Part shown: piece by piece, positions 25,176 to 33,250 of the stretch | How positions within the stretch are numbered: position 1 is the stretch's first letter | How the letters are laid out: each line of letters begins with the position of its first letter | Position numbers and translations under genes: made by a program | Origin: Acidithiobacillus concretivorus | GTDB lineage: Bacteria > Pseudomonadota > Gammaproteobacteria > Acidithiobacillales > Acidithiobacillaceae | DNA length: 47,285 bases | Direction: 5' to 3' | NCBI RefSeq assembly: GCF_018853445.1 | Contig: NZ_JABELD010000022.1 | Location: forward strand, 1 to 47,285 | Notes under the pieces: generated by a model | What the model saw: only the letters and a program-made list of their open reading frames with translations | What the model was told of the DNA's origin: nothing | Databases searched by the model: none

Positions 25176-26951
25176 TCATGCCGGAGTGAGCCACGCGCTG
25201 CGGCGGGCGCTTACCACTGCGTCAACGTCCTCCAGCCACTCCAGCCAGAAGGTATCCTGCGGCGGTGCAGTGGGAGTCAGGCGGGTCTCGTAGAGTACAT
25301 CATCGCGGAAGTAGTGAAGGCGCAGCGGGCAGCCGGGGATGCCGGTACTGATTTGCCCGGCAAAACTTTCCGCCGTGCAGCGCATTCCTTCCAAAGCAAC
25401 GAGGACGTCATCGGGGGACAAACCAGCGGCTTCTGCCGGGCTGCCATTGAGTACCTGACGGATTTGTAATCCTTGCGGCTGGGTTTGCCAGTGGGCGCCG
25501 ATCCAGGCGGTTGGCACGGTCGAAGCGGCCTCACCGCCTGAATCGCTCTGCTGCGTGGCAGGGCGGCTATGCAGGGCAATTCCCATGCGTGCCAAGAGAG
25601 CTTCCAGAGGCAGTTCGGCACGGGCTTCTATCCAGATTTTCAACTGCTCTGCCATTTGCGTACCGGCAAGGTCGGCTATTTGTTGCAGCGCTTCTCCTTC
25701 GGGCAGTGCCTTGCCCGTCTGTCCGTGCTCTTTCCAGAGGCGCATCAGCAAGATATCCAGGCTCAAATGGCCGGCACTTTCCAGACGCAGGCTCAAGTCC
25801 AGACAGAGGGCAAGCAGCGCCCCCTTGTTGTAGTAACTGATTTCAAAATTGGCGCTGTTGACATGCGGGTGATAAAGCTTGAGCCAGGCGTCTTCGCTGG
25901 ATTCAGCCAGGCTTTGCAGATATTGGCCGGGGCGTCGTTGCAGACGTGTCCATTCCTGCGCGATCCCTTGCAGATATTGTTCTGGGCTGCTTAAACCCGC
26001 ACGACAAAGGCAAAGATCATCGTAGTAAGAGGTGATACCTTCAAACACCCAGAGATCCCGGGACAATTCGGCGCGCTCCAGGGCGCTGGCGCTGAATACT
26101 GCAGGTTTGATGGCCTGTACCAGCCAGCTATGAAAATATTCATGGCTGACCAGGCCCAGAAAGCGCCGATAATTTTTAGGGTCGCGGCCGGTCAGGTCAT
26201 CCCTGGCGCAAATCAGAGCACTGGAGGCCCGATGCTCCAGACCACCATAGTCGTTGCTGCGCGCCTTGCACAAAAAATGATACTCACTAAAGGGCGACTC
26301 GCCCCAAAAATTTTGCTGCCAGTCACAAATGCGGGCCATGTCTCGCCCCAGCGCTTGCAGATCAGCCTGATGTTCTCCCTGAATCAGTAAGTGGTGCGCT
26401 AAACCGCCCGCCTCAAAATTCAGCAGGGTCAGCGTACCCATCAACACCGGATGATCAATGAATGCCCGATAATTTTCTGCCTGAAACTGACCCCAGCCCC
26501 AAGTGTCACCAGCCACGCGAGGCATGGAAGTCCCCAACTGCCAATGATCCGGACCATTAATGCGCAAGGCATGGATGTGCTGCTCCTGACCGACTACCCG
26601 TAAAAACAGGGCGGGACCATTAAAAAATCCGCCCAGTTGATCCAAAAAAGCCGTGCGCACTGATTGATCCAGCGCATAAACACTATAAGAAATCTGGAGA
26701 GGCCCTTTTACAGCGCCACAAACCCAGCGATCAGTAGCGATTTTGCGCAGTTGGACTGCTGCACCCCGGGATTCTGCGGATATCCGGGTAATGTGGCGGG
26801 CCAGATCGCGGATGGTGTAACTGCCTGGAACCCAGGCCGGTAAAACCAATACCTGTCCATCAGGATCTGGCTCGGGGATTGCCAAGGTGACCCGGAACAA
26901 ATGCGCCTCGGGTTCCAGATGAATATGGTATGAGAGAACAGGGGATTGCAT
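25176..26951 (-). CDS. M61 family glycyl aminopeptidase with C-terminal PDZ domain
   Basis: 591 residues from ATG 26951, with CGGAGTC upstream; a longer in-frame extension overlaps the next gene and has no family sequence. The N-terminal beta domain (YHIHLEPEAHLFRVTLAIPEP...LPAWVPGSYTIRDLARHI) is typical of M61. The zinc site is HEYFH at 270-274 with Glu304 in FEGITSYYDD; GGLEHRASS precedes it. A PDZ domain (GLQIRQVLNGSPAEAAGLSPDDVLVAL) lies near the C-terminus. No signal peptide is seen, so it is probably cytoplasmic. It lies 16 bases after the isochorismatase-like gene. Confidence 0.93.
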   Translation of the reverse strand: MQSPVLSYHIHLEPEAHLFRVTLAIPEPDPDGQVLVLPAWVPGSYTIRDLARHITRISAESRGAAVQLRKIATDRWVCGAVKGPLQISYSVYALDQSVRTAFLDQLGGFFNGPALFLRVVGQEQHIHALRINGPDHWQLGTSMPRVAGDTWGWGQFQAENYRAFIDHPVLMGTLTLLNFEAGGLAHHLLIQGEHQADLQALGRDMARICDWQQNFWGESPFSEYHFLCKARSNDYGGLEHRASSALICARDDLTGRDPKNYRRFLGLVSHEYFHSWLVQAIKPAVFSASALERAELSRDLWVFEGITSYYDDLCLCRAGLSSPEQYLQGIAQEWTRLQRRPGQYLQSLAESSEDAWLKLYHPHVNSANFEISYYNKGALLALCLDLSLRLESAGHLSLDILLMRLWKEHGQTGKALPEGEALQQIADLAGTQMAEQLKIWIEARAELPLEALLARMGIALHSRPATQQSDSGGEAASTVPTAWIGAHWQTQPQGLQIRQVLNGSPAEAAGLSPDDVLVALEGMRCTAESFAGQISTGIPGCPLRLHYFRDDVLYETRLTPTAPPQDTFWLEWLEDVDAVVSARRSAWLTPA

Positions 26952-26967
26952 GGGAAATGACTCCGTT

Positions 26968-27513
26968 TCAGCGCCAGGTCGGGGCGAGACTCCGAAATTG
27001 AGGATGAGCCGCATCTCCGAGCCATTCATAAAATACCGATTCTGCCACCGCAACGGTAATACCTCCCTGACGCAGCCGCAATAGCGCCGATTGGGCATAC
27101 GCATCGTCGCGGCTGGCGCAGGCATCGGCGACAACAACGGGCTGCCAACCAGCGCTGTGTAGGTCCAGGGCGGTTTGCAGAACACAAATGTGGGTTTCGA
27201 CACCGGTCAGGATGACTTGGTGCCGACCCTGCTGAGTTTCTAGCCAGTTTCTGAGCGGAGCATGCTGCCAGCAGGAAAAAACCGTTTTATCAAAAGAATC
27301 TGTACAAAATGATCGAAGATCAGCACGAATCGGTCCCAGTCCTTGGGGATATTGCGCAGTAGCCAGGCACGGAATTTCCAGTGCCGCCGCAGCAGTCAGC
27401 AAGCGTGCAGAGTTTTGAATGGCTTTATTGCGTTCTGTCTCGGGAATAGCCCCCAGCAGGCGATCCTGCATATCAATAGTCAGGATCAGACTCTGCGGGG
27501 CTTCAATGCGCAT
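26968..27513 (-). CDS. Isochorismatase-like cysteine hydrolase (YcaC-type)
   Basis: 181 residues. The catalytic triad of the family is visible: Asp14 in LTIDMQDRL, Lys76 in FDKTVFS and Cys110 in GVETHICVLQTALDL. It is a cytoplasmic hydrolase of the YcaC/nicotinamidase superfamily; the substrate is unknown. It is located between the PIMT-like and M61 genes with gaps of 6 and 16 bases, so it is probably in an operon with them. Confidence 0.92.
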   Translation of the reverse strand: MRIEAPQSLILTIDMQDRLLGAIPETERNKAIQNSARLLTAAAALEIPCLATAQYPQGLGPIRADLRSFCTDSFDKTVFSCWQHAPLRNWLETQQGRHQVILTGVETHICVLQTALDLHSAGWQPVVVADACASRDDAYAQSALLRLRQGGITVAVAESVFYEWLGDAAHPQFRSLAPTWR

Positions 27514-27519
27514 GGTGAC

Positions 27520-28173
27520 TCAAAAAACAAAACGACCGGGCAGTGGAGCATGCCGCAGGGGAGTAACTTCGGTTTCAAAAAGTACGGCCGTTTCATAAAC
27601 GTCCTGCCGGGTACGGGTAATGCGCAGGGCGCGCATGGCCGGACCCTGACCGATAATGGCGACCAGCCGCCCGCCCACCGCCAGTTGTTCCTTGAAAGCC
27701 TCGGGTAATATGGGCAAGGAGCCGGTGATACAGATGGCATCATAGGGAGCATGACCAGCCCAGCCGCATGAACCATCGCCGACATGCAACTGTACATTAT
27801 GAATGCCTTGTACCCGCAGATGGCCTTCCGCCATTTGCGATAAATCCGCATGGTCCTCAATGCTATGAACCATGCCAGCGAGTCTGGCCATAAGTGCGGC
27901 CATATAGCCAGTACCGGTACCGATTTCCAGAACCCGGTGATGTTCGCGCAAATCCAGCTCCTGAAGAACGCGGGCTTCCATTTTGGGGGTCCACATAGAT
28001 TCGCCGTGGGCAATGGGCATGGCGTAATCGGCAAACGCCAGATGACGATAGGCAGTCGGCACAAATAATTCCCTTTTGACCTCGGTAACGATGGCCAGCA
28101 CACGCGGATCCAGCACATCCCAGGTACGAATCTGGGTATCAATCATGGTACGGCGCAATATGTCAAAGTCCAT
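27520..28173 (-). CDS. Protein-L-isoaspartate O-methyltransferase-like protein
   Basis: 217 residues. MIDTQIRTWDVLDPRVL at the start and RELFVPTAYRHLAFADYAMPI are PCMT-like, the SAM site is VLEIGTGTGYMAALMARL (about 80-97), and GDGSCGWAGHAPYDAICITG matches the PCMT catalytic loop. The usual HRQT substrate motif is replaced by ESMWTPKMEARVLQEL. This belongs to the subgroup often found beside tolC, whose substrate may not be isoaspartate. First gene of the three-gene minus-strand unit. Confidence 0.85.
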   Translation of the reverse strand: MDFDILRRTMIDTQIRTWDVLDPRVLAIVTEVKRELFVPTAYRHLAFADYAMPIAHGESMWTPKMEARVLQELDLREHHRVLEIGTGTGYMAALMARLAGMVHSIEDHADLSQMAEGHLRVQGIHNVQLHVGDGSCGWAGHAPYDAICITGSLPILPEAFKEQLAVGGRLVAIIGQGPAMRALRITRTRQDVYETAVLFETEVTPLRHAPLPGRFVF

Positions 28174-28325
28174 AGCTTCAAGGGCTCCAGAGATTTTGGC
28201 TCATTTAGTCATGGGTTTCCGGGCAAGTCAATGACTTCCATTGGGCCGGCAGGCCATTCAGAAAGATTGGCTTGCAACGGTTCCTGTGCTCCAATAGGGG
28301 CATATCTCATTCTGGAGCTACCTTC

Positions 28326-29264
28326 TTGGAAAGCCGTGCACACGCGCTGGTCGCGGTAGTTTTTTTGCTGGTACTGGGCGTCGCGGTCGCGATTGTCGGA
28401 TTGTGGATGCATCACGGCGAAAAACCCGGGGTCAACTTTGATGTGATTTCGCCCTACAGTGTTACAGGCCTCAGCATTCAGGCACCCGTGCGATTCAAAG
28501 GGGTGAGGGTGGGTGAGGTGACGGCCATCGGCCTGGACCCGACCAATCCGCGTATGATTCGGGTGAAAATCAAAGTCGATAAATCGACACCCATCACTCG
28601 GGCGACCTTCGCGGAACTGGCTCCTCAAGGGGTCACCGGTCTCAGCTACTTATCCTTGACCGACAAGGGAACTGATTTTGCCCCTATTGCGCACAAGTCG
28701 GGTCAGATTGCCGAAATTCCCATGCATCCCAGCTTTTTTGAAGTACTGTCCCGCAATGGTGAGTCTCTGGTAAACCGCAGCAATGAGCTGGCAGACCGAC
28801 TGAATGACCTGCTCAATGACGAGAACCGTGCCCGTTTCGGGCAAACCCTGACGCATCTTGATCAGGCTACCCATGACCTGGTGCAAATGGAAGATGCCAT
28901 GATGCCTGCGCTCAAGGCGCTTCCCGCCATGGTGGCAGCCACCCAATCCACCATGGTCGCCAGTCATCAACTTATCCAGCATTTAGATACCCTGGCCGTA
29001 CAGGCGCAAGCCCCTCTGGCGAGTGCTACCCAGGCGGCCAAATCCTTGCAAAAACTGGGCGCGTCCAGTGAGCAGGCCATCAATACCCTGAACTACCAGA
29101 CGCTTCCCCAGGTACATCAATTAACCAGCAGCCTGCTGCATAGCAGTGAAGCGCTGTCCAGCTTCAGCCAGTCCCTGAAACAATCCCCCCAATCCCTGCT
29201 TTACGGAACTCAGTGGCCACCCCCAGGCCCAGGTGAGTCGGGTTTTTCTGCAGGAGATCACTAA
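28326..29264 (+). CDS. MCE/MlaD-family lipid transport protein
   Basis: 312 residues from TTG 28326, which has GGAG 8 bases upstream and begins LESRAHALVAVVFLLVL, the usual MlaD start; the in-frame ATG 28272 has no such site. One N-terminal membrane anchor, then the MCE domain (FDVISPYSVTGLSIQAPVRFKGVRVGEVTAIGLDP...LAPQGVTGLSYLSL), then a long helical region that should form the hexameric tube's lower part. These proteins carry phospholipids between membranes for an ABC transporter. No permease or ATPase gene is adjacent. Followed by its lipoprotein partner after 4 bases. Confidence 0.88.
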   Translation: MESRAHALVAVVFLLVLGVAVAIVGLWMHHGEKPGVNFDVISPYSVTGLSIQAPVRFKGVRVGEVTAIGLDPTNPRMIRVKIKVDKSTPITRATFAELAPQGVTGLSYLSLTDKGTDFAPIAHKSGQIAEIPMHPSFFEVLSRNGESLVNRSNELADRLNDLLNDENRARFGQTLTHLDQATHDLVQMEDAMMPALKALPAMVAATQSTMVASHQLIQHLDTLAVQAQAPLASATQAAKSLQKLGASSEQAINTLNYQTLPQVHQLTSSLLHSSEALSSFSQSLKQSPQSLLYGTQWPPPGPGESGFSAGDH

Positions 29265-29268
29265 GCTC

Positions 29269-29910
29269 ATGAGAGTTGTTCGCATGCCACGTTTATGGAG
29301 CGCAGCCCGTCTGGGGTTTTTGGGGACCGCTTTTTTGGTTGGCGGTTGTGCCACGGCGACGCCCTGGCAGGTGCCCTACAATATCAGTGCGCTGCATTCG
29401 TCGGTGCCTGTTGAAGCCAAAAATGCACCGCACAATGCTCAAGTCGTATTGCAACTGGCCTCGGTCAGTGCGCCTTCCTGGCTGGATACCAATGCCTACC
29501 AATACCATCTGCTTTATCAGAATCCCCAAATGCTTCTGTCATATCGGGATGCGCGTTGGGTAGGAACTCCGGCGGAAATGCTGGATATGCGTCTGCTGCA
29601 GCATCTGCAGCAAAGCCAGCACTGGAAAGCCGTGCTTTCCGGGCAGTCCAGCGGTGCCGCACAATACGTGCTGCGCCTGCACCTGAATAATTTTGTGGTA
29701 AATTTCACTGAACCTCAGGCTGGCCAGGCGCTGATAGCAGGCACAGCCACTTTATTGAATGCCCACAATTATCAGGTCATTGCCCAGCAGTCATTTCGGC
29801 AAACTGTGCCGCTAAAAACTGCTTCGGCGGCTGCCGGGGCTGCCGCCATGACCCGGGCCAGCAGTGATTTTGTGGGGGCGGTCAGTGCTTGGGTTGACCA
29901 GTATCAGTGA
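29269..29910 (+). CDS. ABC-type transport auxiliary lipoprotein (PqiC-like)
   Basis: 213 residues from ATG 29269. The signal peptide ends in the lipobox LVGGC (about residue 30). The body, LDTNAYQYHLLYQNPQMLLSYRDARWVGTPAEMLDMRLLQHLQQS then YVLRLHLNNFVVNFTEPQAG, is the ABC_trans_aux fold of PqiC and similar outer-membrane lipoproteins that dock MCE tubes. It is coupled with the MCE gene upstream. ATG 29284 is an alternative start. Its 3' end overlaps the convergent coiled-coil gene by 7 bases. Confidence 0.85.
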   Translation: MRVVRMPRLWSAARLGFLGTAFLVGGCATATPWQVPYNISALHSSVPVEAKNAPHNAQVVLQLASVSAPSWLDTNAYQYHLLYQNPQMLLSYRDARWVGTPAEMLDMRLLQHLQQSQHWKAVLSGQSSGAAQYVLRLHLNNFVVNFTEPQAGQALIAGTATLLNAHNYQVIAQQSFRQTVPLKTASAAAGAAAMTRASSDFVGAVSAWVDQYQ

Positions 29911-30314
29911 ATCAGTTTGATAGCTGCAATGACTATGGCTCCTACAGAAACAGTGGTGCCAAAGCTCCATATCATGAAGCGATCTATTCGTAAGGTCATC
30001 AGATCCAGGCGTTTGTCTATCTGGTCAATTCGCTTGTCTATTTGATCAATGCGCTTTTCCATCAACTCAAAGCGCTTATCTACCTGCTCGAAGCGTTTCT
30101 CGATTTGCTCGAAGCGCTTTTCCATGAGCTGGAACCCTTGTTCCAGTCGCAAATTGGTTTGATGCAAGGCTTCTTCCACACGGACCATGCGTTCACGCAG
30201 CTCAATTTCATAGACAGCAGGTGGCTTGCCCAGACTGAGTTGGGCAAGCCATTCCCCCATGTGGTTGCGGACATAGGTACCAATTTGCTCCAGGTCACTT
30301 TCGGCAATGGTCAT
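29904..30314 (-). CDS. Heptad-repeat coiled-coil protein with a C-terminal membrane anchor
   Basis: 136 residues from ATG 30314, which has AGGAGGG 5 bases upstream. Residues 66-107 are six consecutive heptads of the type KRFEQIE/KRIDQID, a near-perfect parallel coiled coil. A single hydrophobic segment (about 113-133) ends the protein, so the coil is probably held at the inner face of the membrane. The coding DNA at 29994-30119 is correspondingly a diverged 21-bp tandem repeat. No function is assigned. It overlaps the end of the upstream stress-protein gene by 20 bases. Confidence 0.8.
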   Translation of the reverse strand: MTIAESDLEQIGTYVRNHMGEWLAQLSLGKPPAVYEIELRERMVRVEEALHQTNLRLEQGFQLMEKRFEQIEKRFEQVDKRFELMEKRIDQIDKRIDQIDKRLDLMTLRIDRFMIWSFGTTVSVGAIVIAAIKLIH

Positions 30315-30795
30315 CGCTTCCCTCCTGATGGTGTCCACCATCATGTTTGATTACCAGCACCGGGCAGTGGGCGTGGTTGAGCACGTCATTTGCTACAGAA
30401 CCTAATAATAAGCGTCCCAGACCACTATGACCATGGCTGCCGACCACCAGCAGTTCGGCCTGATGTGCCTTGCCATAAGCAGCAATGGCGCGGCCAATGT
30501 TGTCCGCACTTTCTTCCAGCACCATTTCTGCTGGCATCCCTTCGCTGTCCATAGCCTTGTGGAGCCTGTCCATTTCGGCGTGGGCCAGGTGCAGCAGCTT
30601 TTCCCGAAGATCCAGAGTCGGTGGCAGGATTTCCTCGGGCATTTGCAAATTGAGCATTTGCGGGTTGAACACATGGATGACGGTGAGTTTGGCTTGATGC
30701 AGCCGCGCTTCCTGAGCTGCCGCCAGGGCAGTAGGCAGCGCCATTTCTGAAAAATCTACGGCTACCATCACATGCTGCACTGGAAAATTATCCAT
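30295..30795 (-). CDS. Universal stress protein (UspA family)
   Basis: 166 residues. The start VQHVMVAVDFSEMALPTALAAAQEA is USP strand 1, and ELLVVGSHGHSGLGRLLLGSVANDVLNHAHCPVLVIK carries the intact GxxG-9x-GS ATP-binding loop, unlike the USP at 12609. A His/Asp/Gly-rich tail ends the protein. It sits 11 bases downstream of proS and overlaps the next gene, implying one transcript. Confidence 0.93.
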   Translation of the reverse strand: MDNFPVQHVMVAVDFSEMALPTALAAAQEARLHQAKLTVIHVFNPQMLNLQMPEEILPPTLDLREKLLHLAHAEMDRLHKAMDSEGMPAEMVLEESADNIGRAIAAYGKAHQAELLVVGSHGHSGLGRLLLGSVANDVLNHAHCPVLVIKHDGGHHQEGSDDHCRK

Positions 30796-30806
30796 GATCC
30801 TGATCC

Positions 30807-32525
30807 TTATGGTTGGTGAACGGGCAAACTCGCGTTAAGGCGGTCCATCAGTTCGGCTTCATTCACCAGCGTGTTTTCGCTGGCGCGGCGCGCCCGATAT
30901 TCCCAAACATTTTGCGCCAGTACCTTGTCACTGACCACCACCCGATGGGGCAAGCCGATCAAATCCATGGTCGCAAACTGCACCCCCGGTCGCTCATCCC
31001 GATCATCCAGCAGTACACTGAAACCCGCCTGTTCCAGACGATCATGCAGGGCCTGTGCAGCGGTGGCAACTTCCGGAAATTTACGGGCATTGATGGCGAC
31101 AATGCCCACATCAAAAGGGGTCAAAGACGCGGGCCAGATAATGCCGCGTTCGTCAAAATGCTGCTCCACCGCCGCTGCTACTACCCGGGATACCCCAATT
31201 CCGTAGCATCCCATGGTCACTGTGGCATCGCGTCCGCTTTCGTCCAGCACAGTGATTTTCATGCGCTCACTGTATACCTGCCCGAGCTGGAACACATGGC
31301 CTACTTCAATGCCCCGGCGAATGCTCAGCGTGCCGGTGCTACAGTGAGGACAAGGGTCGCCCGCCCGGACATTGCGCAAGTCGGCGCTGTCCGGGCGGGA
31401 AACATCACGATCCCAGTTGAGATTCACCCAATGCGTGTCTATTTCATTGGCACCGGTACTGAAATTGCCGACATTCAGGGCGCGATGATCAGCCAGCACC
31501 CGAATAGCCGTGCTTAAATCCTTGGGGCCGATAAAACCCAATGGGGCGCCAGTCGCGGTCTCTGCCTCTTCGGGCGTGGCCATTCTGACTTCATCCACCT
31601 GCAGGGCATGAGCCGCCTTGATCAGGTTCAATTCGTCATCGCCGCGCAACAGCAGCATGACCGATTGCTCACCCGCCATGACCAGCACGGTTTTGACAAT
31701 CTGGCTGCTGGAAATACCCAGCGCGGCAGCCTGTTCGGCCACCGTCCGGATGCCCGGCGTCTGCACCCGCGCCGCCTCCAGAGGGGCCTCTGCGGGCGCG
31801 GCTTTGGCGGGGCTACTGGCTTTTTCCATGTTGGCCGCATAATCACAGTGGTCGCAGGACACAATGGCATCTTCTCCAGAATCTGCCAGAACATGAAACT
31901 CGTGAGAACGCTTGCCGCCAATGGCCCCGTTGTCGGCTTCCACCGCCCGAAAATCCAGACCCAGGCGGGTAAAAGCCCGTTGGTAAGCGTCGTACATGGT
32001 CTGATAAGTGATTTCCAGAGAAGCATGATCCACATGAAAGGAATAGGCGTCTTTCATGATGAATTCGCGGCCACGCATCAGCCCGAAACGGGGCCGGATT
32101 TCGTCGCGGAACTTGGTTTGAATCTGATAAAAATTGACGGGAAGCTGCTTGTAAGAATGGATTTCACGACGCGCCAGATCGCTGATGACTTCTTCATGGG
32201 TAGGGCCCAGACAAAAATCGCGCTGGTGGCGATCCTTGAGGCGCAGCAGTTCCGGCCCGTATTTTTCCCAACGTCCTGATTCCTGCCACAACTCGGCGGG
32301 CTGAACCACCGGCATCAGCACTTCCTGGGCGCCGCTGCGGTCCATTTCCTCGCGGACAATGCGCTCCACCTTGCGCAATACCCGTAAACCCAGAGGCATC
32401 CAGGTATATAATCCCGAGGCAAGGCGGCGAATAAAGCCCCCGCGCAGCAGCAACTGGTGGCTGACGAGTTCTGCCTCGGCGGGAGTTTCTTTCAGGGTCG
32501 GAATGAAAATCTGACTGGCGCGCAT
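30807..32525 (-). CDS. proS: Prolyl-tRNA synthetase
   Basis: 572 residues from ATG 32525, giving the standard start MRASQIFIPTLKETPAEAE; the 15 upstream codons are not conserved. Class II motifs are present: LPLGLRVLRKVERIVREEM (motif 1), FRDEIRPRFGLMRGREFIMKDAYSFH (motif 2) and GCYGIGVSRVVAAAVEQ (motif 3). The YbaK-like editing insertion lies between motifs 2 and 3 and the anticodon-binding domain at the end, as in the bacterial type. Confidence 0.97.
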   Translation of the reverse strand: MRASQIFIPTLKETPAEAELVSHQLLLRGGFIRRLASGLYTWMPLGLRVLRKVERIVREEMDRSGAQEVLMPVVQPAELWQESGRWEKYGPELLRLKDRHQRDFCLGPTHEEVISDLARREIHSYKQLPVNFYQIQTKFRDEIRPRFGLMRGREFIMKDAYSFHVDHASLEITYQTMYDAYQRAFTRLGLDFRAVEADNGAIGGKRSHEFHVLADSGEDAIVSCDHCDYAANMEKASSPAKAAPAEAPLEAARVQTPGIRTVAEQAAALGISSSQIVKTVLVMAGEQSVMLLLRGDDELNLIKAAHALQVDEVRMATPEEAETATGAPLGFIGPKDLSTAIRVLADHRALNVGNFSTGANEIDTHWVNLNWDRDVSRPDSADLRNVRAGDPCPHCSTGTLSIRRGIEVGHVFQLGQVYSERMKITVLDESGRDATVTMGCYGIGVSRVVAAAVEQHFDERGIIWPASLTPFDVGIVAINARKFPEVATAAQALHDRLEQAGFSVLLDDRDERPGVQFATMDLIGLPHRVVVSDKVLAQNVWEYRARRASENTLVNEAELMDRLNASLPVHQP

Positions 32526-32599
32526 AAAAATCTCAAAGGAAAAGGTAGCGCACAGTGTAAGAAAGGCCACAGCACAAAGAAAGAGGTAAAGCTTTTTAC

Positions 32600-32698
32600 T
32601 AACGAATAAGGATGACGTGAACTTCAGGTACTTCCGAGAATCCCCCGAATTTATGGATAAGCGAGCAACGCGGAAGCATCCAGTACTGACTTACTCAT
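32600..32698 (-). pseudogene. PIN-domain (VapC-like) toxin fragment
   Basis: The ATG at 32698 opens MSKSVLDASALLAY, the usual PIN-toxin N-terminus with its first acidic residue, but a stop follows after 15 codons. Shifting by one frame continues for about 20 more residues before the sequence meets the proS upstream region. The rest of the toxin is missing. It overlaps the antitoxin remnant by 8 bases (ATGAGTAA), as in an intact module. Confidence 0.55.
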
Positions 32699-32873
32699 GT
32701 TTTGCTGCGAGGCGTCGTTCGGCTATGAGCTCTTCTGTGAGTTGTCTGCTGTGTTTGTTATTACCCGTCAATTGCTGGAATAAACCACGGCTTCCTCGTG
32801 CTGCTTCTTCCTGGTGAAACTGGTGCTGATCATCAGGTTGCTCGCTATTTTCCAGAAAGTCGGCAATGACCCC
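32691..32873 (-). pseudogene. VapB/Phd-type antitoxin, C-terminal fragment
   Basis: A 60-codon open stretch on the minus strand without a start, ending LTEELIAERRLAAKHE before its stop. That ending is typical of antitoxin C-termini directly preceding a PIN toxin. The DNA-binding N-terminus is lost: an in-frame stop lies just upstream, and the sequence then joins an unrelated PIN fragment on the other strand. Confidence 0.5.
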
Positions 32874-32881
32874 TTAAGCGA

Positions 32882-33165
32882 CTACATCCACGCTGGGCGC
32901 GGCGCAACATGGCACAAAAACGCCCAGCGGCTCAATCTGTTCTGGAAAATCTTCTGACAAACGTTCTCGTAGTGCCGCTCATCGATCAGGTGAATTTCTC
33001 TGTGGATTTGAACGCCAAGGATCTTCCGGTGCTGGCTTCTGCAGTAGCATCTGGCGTAAGAGTTCTTCTGACTGGAGATATACGTCATTTCGGCCCACTG
33101 ATGAAATTATCGGACTTACCGTGCGCGTGATGACTATAAGATCGTTCTTACTGGTAGGACCTTAA
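32882..33165 (+). pseudogene. PIN-domain protein, 5'-truncated and frameshifted
   Basis: Open from 32882 and reading WARRNMAQKRPAAQ, then KDLPVLASAVASGVRVLLTGDIRHFGPLM, which is the C-terminal half of a PIN-domain protein (the pattern KDxPVLAAA...LLTGDxxHFGPL). A frameshift at about 33102 moves the rest, IIGLTVRVMTIRSFL, into another frame that ends at 33165. The N-terminal half with the first acidic residue is missing. A shorter ATG-started frame (32909-33130) exists but is unlikely to give a folded protein. Confidence 0.6.
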
Positions 33166-33250
33166 ATCGTCGAGCGTGAAGATGCCGACTATACAATCAA
33201 TTCAGTGGCTCTGGAACCGATGGAAGCCAAAAGAGTGTTTAGCTAGCAGT

